Shown: one piece after another, positions 1 through 8,642 of the stretch | Numbering within the stretch: position 1 is the first letter of the stretch | Layout: each line of letters starts with the position of its first letter | Source of the DNA: Phycisphaeraceae bacterium | GTDB taxonomy: Bacteria > Planctomycetota > Phycisphaerae > Phycisphaerales > Phycisphaeraceae | Length of the DNA stretch: 64,000 nucleotides | Assembly: GCA_029260655.1 (NCBI GenBank) | Contig: JAJDCU010000069.1 | Span: forward strand, 34,852 to 98,851 | Direction of reading: 5' to 3' | Made by a program: the position numbers and the translations under genes | The notes under the pieces: generated by a model | Told to the model about the DNA's origin: nothing | Seen by the model: the letters and a program-made list of their open reading frames with translations, nothing else | Databases searched by the model: none

Positions 1-2
1 AG

Positions 3-434
3 GCGATCCAGGACGACCCGGGATTGTCGGCGTCGGATCGTCTGATCGTGGCGAAGCGGATCGCGGCGCTTGAGAAGAACAAGCAGATCGCCCAGGGCCT
101 GACCAGTATCGCCGACGCCCGCGCAGCGACCCAGCCGGACGGCACCGCCGAGCCCGATCGACCACAGGTCCATTACGACGCGGTTGGACGCCTGCTTGCC
201 AGCAGTATCTACGACGGCAAGACCCTCCCGCGGATGTACCGGCTGGTGGACCCGACCACCGGGCGCGCGGTCGCGTACCTTCGGCCCGGCGGCAACCAGG
301 CGGGCTCGGTGAGCACCACCCGGTTCCTCGGCAGACTCGTGGGCGTCACAGGCCAACGCGCGTACGACCCGGCCCTGAAACTGGGCGTGATCAACGTCCA
401 GCAGATCAACGCCCTGGAACCCGCCACAGACTGA
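3..434 (+). CDS. C-terminal part of a planctomycete SH3-like domain protein (5' end outside window)
   Basis: The reading frame is open from the first bases of the window, so this is the 3' part of a longer gene; an internal TTG at 24 is probably not the start. The first 35 visible residues are a charged, probably helical segment rich in Lys, Ala and Ile. The last 70 have the pattern of planctomycete proteins that end in a bacterial SH3-like module: a pair of beta strands (MYRLVDPTTGRAVAYL) and then a second strand block ending in GVINVQQINAL. I infer a cell-envelope or secreted protein of unknown role. The family call is by pattern memory only. Confidence 0.6.
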   Translation, partial: AIQDDPGLSASDRLIVAKRIAALEKNKQIAQGLTSIADARAATQPDGTAEPDRPQVHYDAVGRLLASSIYDGKTLPRMYRLVDPTTGRAVAYLRPGGNQAGSVSTTRFLGRLVGVTGQRAYDPALKLGVINVQQINALEPATD

Positions 435-440
435 CTCAAT

Positions 441-463
441 GGTCCTTCGGGCCCACGCTTTTT
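441..463 (+). terminator. Possible short terminator after the SH3-like gene
   Basis: GGTCC (441-445) pairs with GGGCC (449-453), including one G-T pair, around a TTC loop. A run of five T lies at 459-463. The stem is short and the T run is six bases downstream of it, so this is only a moderate call. Confidence 0.4.
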
Positions 464-767
464 ATAGTGTGTGAGACTGTGCCGGCTGTAACGGATACGT
501 AAGCCACGCAAGCTGGCCGCGTCAGGCGAGGCTCTCCGCCTCACATTAAGGCGTCGGTTGTTCATATACGCCCGGATTACTTAACTTCTCATCGGTTTTT
601 TCCTCGGGCCCGACTCGCGCCCCTCACGTCTGGCGCGGCTGTCCCTGCCACGAGGGGCACTGGGCCAACTCAGCCAAGAAACAGGCCTTGAGGACTAACT
701 CAGCCGCCTAAGCCAGCCGATGCACTCGGTGGGTCCGCTATGTATCGGCCCGACTAAGGAGGAGCAG
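464..767. other. Intergenic region without a supported gene
   Basis: About 300 bases between the SH3-like gene and the MshEN-domain gene. The only open frames are antisense or shadow frames. The single clear element is the strong ribosome binding site AAGGAGG at 756-762, just before the GTG at 768. Confidence 0.5.
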
Positions 768-1265
768 GTGTCCAAGGATACGATCAAAATCGGGGAAATA
801 CTCATTGAGCAGGGCGTGCTCAGCGAGCAGCAGGTGTTTGAGGTTCTTCAAGCACAGAAGCAGCAAAAGATGCCCTTCGGCGTCCTGGCCGAGCGGATGT
901 TTGATGTCACGCTCCACAGCATCGAGCACGCCTGGGTCGAGCAGTATCACCGCTTCACCGGGACGATCGATCTGGCCCATGAAAAGTTCGACGCCGAGGC
1001 CCTGCGCGTGCTCAACCGCCGACAGGCCTGGCAGTTCGAGCTCTTGCCGATCCGCACCGAGCCGAGCGGCGAGATGTTGATGGCCGCCAGCGCCAACCGC
1101 CTGGCACGGGCCGTCACCTTCGCCGCCAACCGCATCGACCGGGCCGTCTACTTCCGCATCGCAGAGCAGGACCAGCTCCGCGAGTTCCTGCAAGAGCACT
1201 ACCCGATGCCCGAGCTCTCACGCGAGATCATCCAGAAAGCCCGCGACCTTGCCGAGTCGGCGTAA
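768..1265 (+). CDS. MshEN/GspE N-terminal domain-like protein
   Basis: A protein of 165 residues. The GTG start at 768 is preferred over the upstream ATG at 720 because AAGGAGG lies five bases before it. Residues 5-60 read as the helical module found at the N-terminus of type II secretion/type IV pilus ATPases: a KIGEILIEQGVLSEQQ-type segment, then the next helix with LQAQKQQKMPFG. That module binds c-di-GMP in some relatives, but the binding consensus is not obvious here. No Walker A or B ATPase domain follows, so this is a stand-alone module. The rest is helical, with AWQFELLPIR as a strand-like core. Role: perhaps an adaptor or regulator of pili or secretion, unproven. It stands alone; a terminator follows at about 1330. 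Confidence 0.6.
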   Translation: MSKDTIKIGEILIEQGVLSEQQVFEVLQAQKQQKMPFGVLAERMFDVTLHSIEHAWVEQYHRFTGTIDLAHEKFDAEALRVLNRRQAWQFELLPIRTEPSGEMLMAASANRLARAVTFAANRIDRAVYFRIAEQDQLREFLQEHYPMPELSREIIQKARDLAESA

Positions 1266-1327
1266 GCAAGCTGTAGTTTCGGCGCGTCAGCAAGCTTTGG
1301 ATCAAGCGACACCATGATAAATCCGCA

Positions 1328-1357
1328 GCAACCCCAGGTTTCCGCCTGGGGCTGTTT
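1328..1357. terminator. Hairpin terminator between convergent genes
   Basis: CCCCAGG (1332-1338) pairs with CCTGGGG (1345-1351) around a six-base loop; CAG/CTG can extend the stem past a bulge. TTTCT follows. It lies between a plus-strand and a minus-strand gene end and could serve the MshEN-domain gene. Confidence 0.6.
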
Positions 1358-1562
1358 CTCAGGTGATGCGCCCACGCACTCTCATTCCCATAGCCTCGGG
1401 CAGAAGCTGGAAGTGACCCCCGCGGTCGAGCTAAACGATGCCTCGCTACGCTTGGATTGTGAACGCTCTGGTGGCGGGCAATCGCCTGCACTTACCAGAC
1501 TGTCAACCAGACATTGCCACATAAGACTCGACCGGTCCGAGTCAACACCGCGAGGTGTCTGC

Positions 1563-2231
1563 TCATGTGTGTGTCCGTTGCGACCGGCGCAGGCCGACCA
1601 GCGTCCCCAGGCCGATCAACGCCAGGCTCGCGGGCTCGGGGATCGAGATCGAATCGAACACGACCTGATCGAGGCTGACGCCGCTGGGGACCTGCACCTC
1701 GAACGTTTCGAAGTCGGGGTTGGGGCGGATCTCCCAGTCCATGAAGAAGAAGAAGGTATCCAGGTCCACGTTTTCCGGCGTGGTCACGAAGGTGTTGATG
1801 ATGCCGGAGGGGTTGACGGCATTGCCGTTATCGGTAGCGGAAAGGTTCGCGATAGCCGGGACAGGGAAAGAGCCGTCGCCGGCGATCAGATCGGTGTAGG
1901 TGATCTGAATCCGCAGTTTCTTCAGCGGCAGGTCATCGATCCAGTTGGGCATTGTGAACAGGTAGGTGGTAAAGGGGTGTTGGGGGTCGGGGGTGAAGAT
2001 CTGCAGGCTCGGGTCAACGGCCGTGTTGGGCGTGATGGGGCCGGTGAGTCCATCGGGGTCGGGCCCGAATCCGAAGTCCACGGGGTTCGCGCCCGTGACG
2101 CCGAAGTCCCAGTGAACGAACGTGCTGACGGGTTGGCCGCGGTAGTCCGGGGGTGCGATATCGTCGCCGAGCGCGACGGCGGTGCATAAACCGAGGACGA
2201 GGGCGGCGACAGTCGTGGTGGCAAACTTCAT
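1563..2231 (-). CDS. PEP-CTERM sorting domain protein, otherwise unknown
   Basis: A protein of 222 residues with an N-terminal signal peptide (MKFATTTVAALVLGLCTAVALG). A beta-rich body without a recognised enzyme domain follows. The C-terminus is a canonical PEP-CTERM tail: SIPEPASLALIG, a short hydrophobic helix and a basic end (LRRSQR). Known of the family: the tail is cut and the protein placed at the cell surface by an exosortase. The substrate or binding role of the body is unknown. A GGAGAAGGAG ribosome binding site lies directly upstream. A long plus-strand open frame over the same DNA is a shadow. Confidence 0.85.
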   Translation of the reverse strand: MKFATTTVAALVLGLCTAVALGDDIAPPDYRGQPVSTFVHWDFGVTGANPVDFGFGPDPDGLTGPITPNTAVDPSLQIFTPDPQHPFTTYLFTMPNWIDDLPLKKLRIQITYTDLIAGDGSFPVPAIANLSATDNGNAVNPSGIINTFVTTPENVDLDTFFFFMDWEIRPNPDFETFEVQVPSGVSLDQVVFDSISIPEPASLALIGLGTLVGLRRSQRTHT

Positions 2232-2961
2232 TGTGTTTCTCCTTCTCCTGGTGAAGTGGGTTTACCGGCTTACGATGGGCCGTATATGGTTTTATCAGGG
2301 TGCCCCGGAGAGATCCCGTCGGGTTAGGCGGATGTGTCCGTTGGGGTCTTCACGTAAGACATGTCCGACGCCCGACGCGATCCGTTCGTTAGCCATTGAA
2401 GGACCGGCGTAAGAAATGAAACAAGCACCCGGTACTACGGTGGTCGATGAGATCGAACGCATCCGCTAGACCCTCCCCACTGTCGGGAAGTGTGGTTGCG
2501 CATGAGTATGTGAGGTCAGCCCGGTGCGGCCAGACATCTTCCCTTTTGATTGATGCCCAATCAATCGCCAGATCTAGAACTTAACGCACATGACCAGTGA
2601 AATCAAGACTTATTACTCCTTATACGTCGCATAGCTCAATCGGTGAGATCAAAAGATAAAAAGTGTTAGCATCATTATGGACACGTCGCCGTATCAGCCG
2701 CAAGCGTTTCGACCGCCCGACCGCTCCAAACTTCAGCGGTGTTCTGTACTTCCGCGCTTCGTTGACGCTTTGGTGCTTGTGTTCGGGTTATGGGGATGGT
2801 GCGAGGCGTCTTAATACCTGGATGATCGCGGTCTGCCACGTTCATTAAGGCTTTGATCGCGGCATCTGTGAAATCCGATCCGTTCGGAGGGCTGGTGGGG
2901 AGCAGGGATGGCGGTTGGGGCGGTCGTGCCTAAGCGGGCGCTTCCGCCGTAAACTATCCCC
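2232..2961. other. 730-base intergenic region, no supported gene
   Basis: Separates two divergent genes, so it should hold both promoters. It is noticeably less GC-rich around 2580-2680 than its surroundings. Two small plus-strand frames (2182-2412, 2663-2848) lack a convincing start signal and recognisable product. A 17-codon frame starting ATG at 2416 reads MKQAPGTTVVDEIERIR and stops; it could be the head of a decayed gene but is too short to call. Confidence 0.5.
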
Positions 2962-3786
2962 ATGCCGCGCGACCTGACCGACAAACTCATCGTCATCACC
3001 GGCGCCAGTTCGGGCATCGGGGCCGCGACCGCGCTGGCCTGCGCCAAGGCGGGGATGGATGTCGCCGTGTCCGCGCGGCGCACCGATAAGCTCAAGCAGG
3101 TCGCAGACGAAATCACATCATTGGGCAGGCGTTCCTTGGTAGTCGAGTGTGATGTGACTGTGGACGCGGACGTGCAAGGCTTGATGCGGCAGGCGCAAGA
3201 GGCCTTCGGCCGGGTCGACGCCGTGTTCGCCAACGCGGGCTACGGCATCTTCGGGACCGTCCTGGATACCGACCTGCAAACCCACCGGGACATCTTCGAG
3301 ACCAACTACTACGGCACGCTCCGCACGATCCGCGAGGCGGTCCCGTATCTGCAAAAGACCGGCGACGGGCTCAAACACCTGCTGATCTGCTCATCGGTAG
3401 CCAGCGAGATCGGCGTGCCTAAGTTCGGTGCCTATTGCGCGACCAAGGCCGCGCAGGACTCGGTCGCAGGCGCGATGCGTGGGGAATTGGCCGATGAGGG
3501 GATCGTCGTGACCAGCGTCCACCCGATGGGGACCTCGACCGAGTTCGGCGAGCAGGCGAGGGCGTTATCTCCGGACAGGCGGGCCGCCGAGCGGGGGTCT
3601 ACCCCTAGTTCATTAATGCAGACCAAAGAACACGTCGCCGCCGGCGTCGTCAAAACCTTACGTCGTCCCCGCCCGGAGCTCTGGCCCTCAACCCTGATGA
3701 GGTTCACGGTCGCGCTAGGCACCGTCAGCCCGCGCTTCGCCGCCTGGGCCATGCGCCGATACATGCGCAAGGTCAGCAAAGATTAG
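2962..3786 (+). CDS. Short-chain dehydrogenase/reductase (SDR)
   Basis: A classical NAD(P)-dependent SDR of 274 residues. The cofactor motif TGASSGIG is at residues 13-20, an NAG-type segment (FANAGYG) near 91-96, the catalytic Ser within SS at 144-145, and the YCATK active site with Tyr158 and Lys162. Length and order are normal for the family. The substrate cannot be read from sequence; the C-terminal 50 residues, basic and with a short hydrophobic stretch, suggest membrane association as in several lipid- or sterol-type SDRs (inference). It is isolated, with a strong palindrome 65 bases downstream. Confidence 0.9.
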   Translation: MPRDLTDKLIVITGASSGIGAATALACAKAGMDVAVSARRTDKLKQVADEITSLGRRSLVVECDVTVDADVQGLMRQAQEAFGRVDAVFANAGYGIFGTVLDTDLQTHRDIFETNYYGTLRTIREAVPYLQKTGDGLKHLLICSSVASEIGVPKFGAYCATKAAQDSVAGAMRGELADEGIVVTSVHPMGTSTEFGEQARALSPDRRAAERGSTPSSLMQTKEHVAAGVVKTLRRPRPELWPSTLMRFTVALGTVSPRFAAWAMRRYMRKVSKD

Positions 3787-3851
3787 CGCTATCCTCAGAC
3801 CCCGGCTGCCGGGGGAATTGCTGACCACCAGGTCATTTCAGACGCCACATG

Positions 3852-3889
3852 CGCAAAATCAGCAGGGACTGATCCCTGCTGATTTTGCG
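3852..3889. terminator. Perfect 17-bp palindrome with 4-base loop, probable bidirectional terminator
   Basis: CGCAAAATCAGCAGGGA at 3852-3868, loop CTGA, and its exact reverse complement at 3873-3889. It sits between the convergent ends of the SDR gene and the NHL-type PEP-CTERM gene. Each arm's outer half is A/T-rich (AAAA on one side, TTTT on the other), which could give a short U tract in both directions. There is no long T run outside the stem. Confidence 0.55.
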
Positions 3890-3928
3890 AAGACGATCGC
3901 GGCCGGGCCGCTGATTTTTGATCAACCG

Positions 3929-5002
3929 TCAAGCCCGTCGGCGTCGGGTGGTCTGCAGCGCCAGCGCGCACAGGCCCAGGCCGGCCAAAGTCGTGGTCAC
4001 CGGCTCGGGGATCGGCGGTTCCTTTTGTTCCTCTTGCTGGAACACGGCGACACCCACGGGCCGACTGAAGCTTGTGCCCGTCCCGTTCAGGGAGTCCGAC
4101 AGGATCGAGCGATCGCCTGTCAGGGGGTCCACCTTGTAAAGCGCATCCTCTCGCTGGTCGGCCACCAGGATCTGGCCCAGCAGGTCCAGCGCAATGCCGC
4201 GCGGCTCATTGAAGCCGGGCCCTAAGCCGGTCAGGGCATCCGACAGGATCGAACGGTCGCCCGTCAGAGCATCGATGAGAAACAGGGATTCATCATCCCG
4301 GTCCGACACGATCAGCTTGCCCGAGGCGTCCATCACCAGCCCGAAGGGATGGCGCAGGTCGGGGCCCAGCCCGTTAAGGGAGTCTGAGAGGATCGAACGG
4401 TCCCCCGTCACGGGATCGATGACGTACACGGCCTCTTCATCCGAATCGGTGACAATGATCTTCCCGGTGGCGGTCACAATCAGCTCTTCTCCATCACGGA
4501 GGTTGGGTCCGCTGCCGACGTTGGCGCCGAAAGGATCACCCGAAATGATCGTGCGGTCCCCGGTCGCGGGGTCGACCTTGAACACGGCGCGCTTGCTTCT
4601 ATCAACCACATAAACGCTCCCGCCATACCGCGCAAGTCCCCTTGGGTCATTGAAGCCGACTCCACTGCCGACGTTGGTGCCTAAAGGATCACCCGAAAGA
4701 ATGACACGGTTGCCCGTGAGGTGGTCGACCTCAAAGACGGCCTTGCGGATTGAATCGGACACCAGGATGTAGCCCATGGCATCGATCGAGATGGCTCGCG
4801 GTTCGGAGAAGGTCGTCCCCAGCCCCACCAGACCGCCTGAGAACTCGGATCGGTTCCCCGTCAGCGGGTCCACCGACACGAGCGCATCGGCATCCTTGTC
4901 AACCACCAGGATGTCACCTGCCAGCAACGCCCATGACGGGCACGGCATCGCCAGCAGCACGGTCACTACACCCAGCCATACAACAGCAGATCTTCGCTTC
5001 AT
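3929..5002 (-). CDS. Secreted beta-propeller (NHL/SMP-30-like repeats) with PEP-CTERM anchor
   Basis: A protein of 357 residues. The signal peptide (about 1-25) is followed by at least seven repeats of roughly 40 residues. Each centres on a VDPLTGDRSILSDSLNG-like unit and a preceding strand such as GQILVADQREDALYK. Seven such units make a plausible full propeller like NHL or SMP-30 proteins. The C-terminus has IPEPVTTTLAGLGL and then an Arg-rich end, the PEP-CTERM signal. GGAGG lies about eight bases before the ATG. Probably an exported, surface-sorted binding protein; no enzymatic residues are evident. The near-identical nucleotide repeats may help it change copy number. Confidence 0.85.
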   Translation of the reverse strand: MKRRSAVVWLGVVTVLLAMPCPSWALLAGDILVVDKDADALVSVDPLTGNRSEFSGGLVGLGTTFSEPRAISIDAMGYILVSDSIRKAVFEVDHLTGNRVILSGDPLGTNVGSGVGFNDPRGLARYGGSVYVVDRSKRAVFKVDPATGDRTIISGDPFGANVGSGPNLRDGEELIVTATGKIIVTDSDEEAVYVIDPVTGDRSILSDSLNGLGPDLRHPFGLVMDASGKLIVSDRDDESLFLIDALTGDRSILSDALTGLGPGFNEPRGIALDLLGQILVADQREDALYKVDPLTGDRSILSDSLNGTGTSFSRPVGVAVFQQEEQKEPPIPEPVTTTLAGLGLCALALQTTRRRRA

Positions 5003-5107
5003 CGAATTGTCCTCCTCAATGCGGTCGAACGACCCTAGTCAGAAATGCACCCACCTCGGACAAACCAGCACATACCCACCTGGCGCTTCCAAGCTTATGT
5101 GGCGCGC

Positions 5108-5135
5108 ATTATAAACATAAGCACGGTCAACACAA
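5108..5135 (-). promoter_or_regulatory. Candidate sigma-70 promoter for the NHL-type PEP-CTERM gene
   Basis: On the minus strand a perfect TATAAT (reverse of 5108-5113) is preceded 16 bases upstream by TTGTGT (5130-5135); a better -35 match, TTGACC (5125-5130), is only 11 bases away. The short AT-rich patch stands out from the GC-rich background and lies about 105 bases before the gene start. Confidence 0.4.
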
Positions 5136-5263
5136 GGAAAAAATCTGATTTGGCTTGACCGGTGGGTAAGGCGTGGTCCAGCACATAGGGCGGGCGTAAA
5201 CTGTGCGGAGGGTCATCTTTCCCAACGGATGTCGTATCTGGTTATGAATACGTCTCTTGCGGC

Positions 5264-5932
5264 TTATGTAGCGCGTTTGCCCGGCCCCAGCGGGATAAGC
5301 GCGGCTGTTAGCGCGACCGCGATGAGCAGGCCGGCGAACAAGATCGGTAGCTGGGCGAGGAGCTTGGGCTGGGCGATCGCCAGGGCAAGCCACAGCGCGG
5401 TCAGGGCGTAGCGGGCGGTGACCAGCCTGCCCAGCGCAGGGGACACGGCGGTGGTTTGATCGGCATTCGTTTCAGGACTGACCAGCGCTTCGAGCATCAT
5501 CATCGCGATCACGGCGAGCATCAGCGCGGTTGTCCAGCCGGTCAGTTTGTTTAATCGCTGCGCTCGGGCCTGCTGGTGTTTTGCTTGCAGCACGACCTGC
5601 CTGTCCTCTAGCCGGATGAGATGTTCGGGGATGGCGGCGTCGGTCGCGCCGATCTGCTCGAGGTCCCGGATCTGTTTATCGACCAGCGCCTGGTCCTCGG
5701 CGATCTGTAGCGCGATGTCCGAGCCCCCGACGAAGATGTTTTCATATAGCGCCGGTGCGGCTCGGCCGAGCACCCCCGGACTCAGCAGCACGCCCAGCAG
5801 GATGCCGGCCGCGAGCAGGTACAGGCTCGTGTGGTCAGGGAACGGGCTGACGCAGTCGGCGGTGGGTCGATCGGTGGTGTTGATGGCTGACCTCCAGAAG
5901 GGCGGTGTCTTTGCCCGCGCACCATCGCACAC
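5264..5932 (-). CDS. Membrane protein of unknown function
   Basis: Not recognised. The supported part has a hydrophobic helix near the N-terminus (SLYLLAAGILLGVLLSPGVL), a polar stretch with a helical, charged core (QIAEDQALVDKQIRDLEQIG to RLEDRQVVLQAKHQQARAQ, possibly coiled coil), and then three closely spaced hydrophobic segments to the C-terminus. The start is uncertain. GTG at 5932 is used here but has no ribosome binding site. A GGAGG (reverse of 5891-5895) stands six bases before an in-frame ATC at 5884, which would trim 16 residues. The longer frame from 6109 overlaps the upstream gene and looks non-coding. Four membrane segments in all. Confidence 0.6.
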   Translation of the reverse strand: MCDGARAKTPPFWRSAINTTDRPTADCVSPFPDHTSLYLLAAGILLGVLLSPGVLGRAAPALYENIFVGGSDIALQIAEDQALVDKQIRDLEQIGATDAAIPEHLIRLEDRQVVLQAKHQQARAQRLNKLTGWTTALMLAVIAMMMLEALVSPETNADQTTAVSPALGRLVTARYALTALWLALAIAQPKLLAQLPILFAGLLIAVALTAALIPLGPGKRAT

Positions 5933-6069
5933 CGGCGGGGTTATGGCAAGGGGCGAGGCGGGCGGTGAGGAGGAACCGTCTGGGTGTGCTGTGATTTGAT
6001 GCCGGGCTAAACCGCAAGCGCCATCCGGCTCCGGTGTATTCTTTGAGCGTTGCGCTTGCTTGCGCGGGG

Positions 6070-6495
6070 TTACCCGAACATCTGCGGTGTGGCGGGTGCG
6101 TCTGACCACTCGCCCTTTTCGTGGTCCTCAAGCCGGACGCGCTCGAGCACCCGGATCGTCAACTCGACGTATTGCTCGGTGTGCACGTTCAGGTGTGGAT
6201 CGACGATCGAGTCGCCGCCGAGGTCTACGAACTCCTGCTCGCGGATCAGCCGGTCGATGGTCGGGCGGAACTTACTGATCGGCTGATCGTGGCACTCGGA
6301 CACCAGGCGGATCAGCCCGGGCAGGACGGCGATAACCGGCGACAATTCGACGGCGTACTCGGCCGTGTTCGGGTCCGTGCGTGCGCGCCGCGCAGGCTTC
6401 TTGCGCTTTGTGAGGGCCCGCTTGGAAAGAGCGTGCCATTCTTCTGCCAGGAACTGATGCGCTGCTTGCTCCAGGTCGAAATAGTGGGATTGCAT
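6070..6495 (-). CDS. Conserved-looking hypothetical protein, 141 residues
   Basis: Start ATG at 6495 is chosen because GGGAGG stands six bases upstream; the frame extends further (to 6618) but that part has no start signal. It is a soluble protein with no signal peptide or membrane helix. The N-terminal half is helical and basic (LSKRALTKRKKPARRAR) and the C-terminal half acidic (EQYVELTIRVLERVRLEDHEKGEW). No known domain is recognised. It lies 137 bases upstream of the membrane protein gene on the same strand; a shared transcript is possible. Confidence 0.6.
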   Translation of the reverse strand: MQSHYFDLEQAAHQFLAEEWHALSKRALTKRKKPARRARTDPNTAEYAVELSPVIAVLPGLIRLVSECHDQPISKFRPTIDRLIREQEFVDLGGDSIVDPHLNVHTEQYVELTIRVLERVRLEDHEKGEWSDAPATPQMFG

Positions 6496-6922
6496 GAGAT
6501 GCCTCCCAAGTCCGTTTGGGACCGGTGCGGGGTGTTGGGTCAAACCTTTCGATATCACGACCGGGCGATCGTGCCCGGAGACCCTGGTCCAGTGGGGGCA
6601 CGCCAGACGGCGCTCCAATACCTCTACTTTATCGGTCCCTCCACCGCGGTCAATGGTTGGTGGAAAACATAATCACACGCATTTTGATCATTACGCGTGC
6701 GTTCATCCACGGCGATATTCTCACGCTCGGGGGACTTGCCCCGTTGGGCTAACGCGCGGATCTACGAGCCGACGCTAAACGGCAAGTCCGCACGTCGGGG
6801 GGATGGTTGATCTGCGGTGAGAACGTAGACTTCGCAGACATACGAGGACTAATCTGGAGGCTCTCGCAGACCAGGACCGACGGCTACCCCGGGCGCATCG
6901 GACTTGCACAGATGTTTAGCGG
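6496..6922. other. Intergenic region with a small inverted repeat
   Basis: Between two minus-strand genes. It holds a perfect 6-bp inverted repeat CCGGGC (6561-6566)/GCCCGG (6573-6578) about 65 bases before the 6495 start, which could be an operator. Open frames here are shadows. Nothing else is supported. Confidence 0.4.
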
Positions 6923-7981
6923 TTAGGGGACCAGGAAGCTGTCGTCGGGGCTGGAGGGGGTTTCCCGGCCGGTGTAGAAGTCGACCCCGTTGATCGTCCA
7001 GATGTTGTCCGCATGTTCGGCCCCAAGCGGATCGAGGGTTGGTCGAAGTCGCCAGGACACGGTGCCGTCGGCGGTCAGGATGTTCTGGCCCAGGCCGCGG
7101 TGAGCCCGGCTGGCGGCGTCATGTGGGGCGGTGGGGTCGTAGAAGACCCGCCCGCCGCGCACGATAAACAGCGGGTTTCGGTCCGCCAGCACCGCCATCC
7201 TCGGCACATCTTCAAGCCGAATGGCACGGAGCGTGTACTGGTTCTGGTAGCTGTAGGACACCGACTGAGGGCTAAGCCAGTCGTGTTTGTCGGTGGTGAG
7301 GTGTTCGTCGTTGGCGAAGGGGTTTTCCGGGCAGGCGAGGGTCTGAGGTGTGGCGTAGCCCAAGCGGACCAGCAGGTACAGGTGGGCGGAGTTAGAGCGG
7401 GCGCCCTGGCCTGCGACCGTATCGGGCTGACCGACATCCCACCAGACCGACCCGGGCTTGACCTGGCCCCTGGGCATCTGGCCGTTATTGGCCAGCGCGT
7501 ACAACTGCATCGCCTGCCCTGCTGCGCGGAGGTGGCCGGCCCCGGTGACCCGCAGGGCATCGGATTGCTGACGCTCCATCACCGGCATCAGCAGCGACGC
7601 GCCGATGATGAACACCGCCGCCGCCGCCAGTAACTGGTGCCAGGCGACCCCCAGGGTCCGCCTGGGTTCTGAGAGCATCTGCACCTGGCTGGTGAACCGC
7701 TGACGCTGCTGATGGGCACGGATCTGTTCTAGCGCCCGCCCGGTCAGGTCCGCCGGCGGGTCCTGGGGAGCGTCCAGATCCAGCAGCCCAAGCAGTTCAC
7801 GCATCTTCTGGGCCCGCTGGGCGGTATCCGCCGGTACCGGGCCGGTGTCCGCGCCCCCGGTTCGGGTTGCCAGCACAGCGTCCAGCGCCTGGCCGTCCAG
7901 CTCACAAAGGCGGTAGATCGGCTCAGGAGCCTGGTGAGGCGTCCCAGTGGGGTCAGATTCAGGCGGGGTCGGGTCTGGCAT
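6923..7981 (-). CDS. Putative membrane anti-sigma factor with pseudopilin/DUF1559-like C-terminal domain
   Basis: A protein of 352 residues beginning ATG at 7981, 37 bases after the stop of the sigma gene; a longer frame overlaps that gene. Residues 1-120 are cytosolic, with an acidic/helical region such as RAQKMRELLGLLDLD. One membrane helix follows (LLAAAAVFIIGASLLMPV). Just after it is a segment like the N-terminus of pseudopilins of planctomycetes (LRAAGQAMQLYALANNGQMP). Further on come a CPENPF motif and a final DG-containing strand, resembling DUF1559-type proteins. No zinc anti-sigma HxxxCxxC motif is visible, so the anti-sigma role rests on gene order. It may sense the envelope through the outer domain. 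Confidence 0.6.
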   Translation of the reverse strand: MPDPTPPESDPTGTPHQAPEPIYRLCELDGQALDAVLATRTGGADTGPVPADTAQRAQKMRELLGLLDLDAPQDPPADLTGRALEQIRAHQQRQRFTSQVQMLSEPRRTLGVAWHQLLAAAAVFIIGASLLMPVMERQQSDALRVTGAGHLRAAGQAMQLYALANNGQMPRGQVKPGSVWWDVGQPDTVAGQGARSNSAHLYLLVRLGYATPQTLACPENPFANDEHLTTDKHDWLSPQSVSYSYQNQYTLRAIRLEDVPRMAVLADRNPLFIVRGGRVFYDPTAPHDAASRAHRGLGQNILTADGTVSWRLRPTLDPLGAEHADNIWTINGVDFYTGRETPSSPDDSFLVP

Positions 7982-8018
7982 GGTGTCAGGGCTGGGGGTT
8001 AAGTTGTTTCCTTCGGGC

Positions 8019-8642
8019 TTAATCGTCAAGCGGTCCGGCCTGGGCCTTCCAAAGCTCGGCAAATGTGCCTACCGCCGCGTGAAGCCGGCTCTTGACCGTC
8101 CCCAGCGGGATGCTCAGGGATTCGGCGATTTCTCGGTAGGCCATCCTGTTAAAGTACGCCATTAAAAGAACTTCGCGGAGATGATCGGGTAATCCGGCTA
8201 CCACCTGGCGTACGATCTGACGGGTTTCGTGTTCCTGGGCTTTCTCCTGAGGCAGGGGTAAATCCGCTTCCAACAGGTCGATAAACGCTCGGCCGCCATC
8301 CTGGCTCTGGTCCACCATGGCCGAGAGGGATGCGGCCTTCTGTCTTTTGTTCTTACGCAGGTAGTCCCGTGCTTTGTTCGCCGCAATCGTAAAAAGCCAC
8401 GGTTTAAATCGCCGGGATATGTCGAATGTGCCGGCCGAGATGTGAACCTGGAGAAAGGCGTCCTGGAAAATGTCATCCGCCGCCGTGCGATTACCCACAA
8501 ATCGGGCCAGGAAATGGAACAATTCCAGCCGGTACCGCTCGATCAGCACCTCGAAAGCCTGTTCATCACCGCCACGGTGCCGCCCCAGCAACTGCTCGTC
8601 GGTCAGCTCCTCCAAGGGTTGTGTGGCGTCGGGCTCCGGCAT
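8019..8642 (-). CDS. ECF-type RNA polymerase sigma factor
   Basis: A sigma-70 family protein of 207 residues. Region 2 spans about residues 28-100: core-binding and -10 recognition helices with DDIFQDAFLQV and FKPWLFTIAANKARDYLRK. A linker of about 45 residues follows, then region 4 with the helix-turn-helix YREIAESLSIPLGTVKSRLHAA. There is no region 3, as expected for extracytoplasmic function factors. The next gene downstream encodes a one-helix membrane protein, the usual arrangement for an anti-sigma partner. Target genes are unknown; an autoregulated promoter would be expected upstream of 8642. Confidence 0.9.
   Translation of the reverse strand: MPEPDATQPLEELTDEQLLGRHRGGDEQAFEVLIERYRLELFHFLARFVGNRTAADDIFQDAFLQVHISAGTFDISRRFKPWLFTIAANKARDYLRKNKRQKAASLSAMVDQSQDGGRAFIDLLEADLPLPQEKAQEHETRQIVRQVVAGLPDHLREVLLMAYFNRMAYREIAESLSIPLGTVKSRLHAAVGTFAELWKAQAGPLDD

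Noticed and set aside
1314..2189. 291-residue plus-strand open frame
   Set aside because: Antisense to the PEP-CTERM gene at 1563-2231; composition is a GC-shadow and it has no start signal.
2663..2848. 61-residue plus-strand frame in the long gap
   Set aside because: No ribosome site, no recognisable product, not supported by composition.
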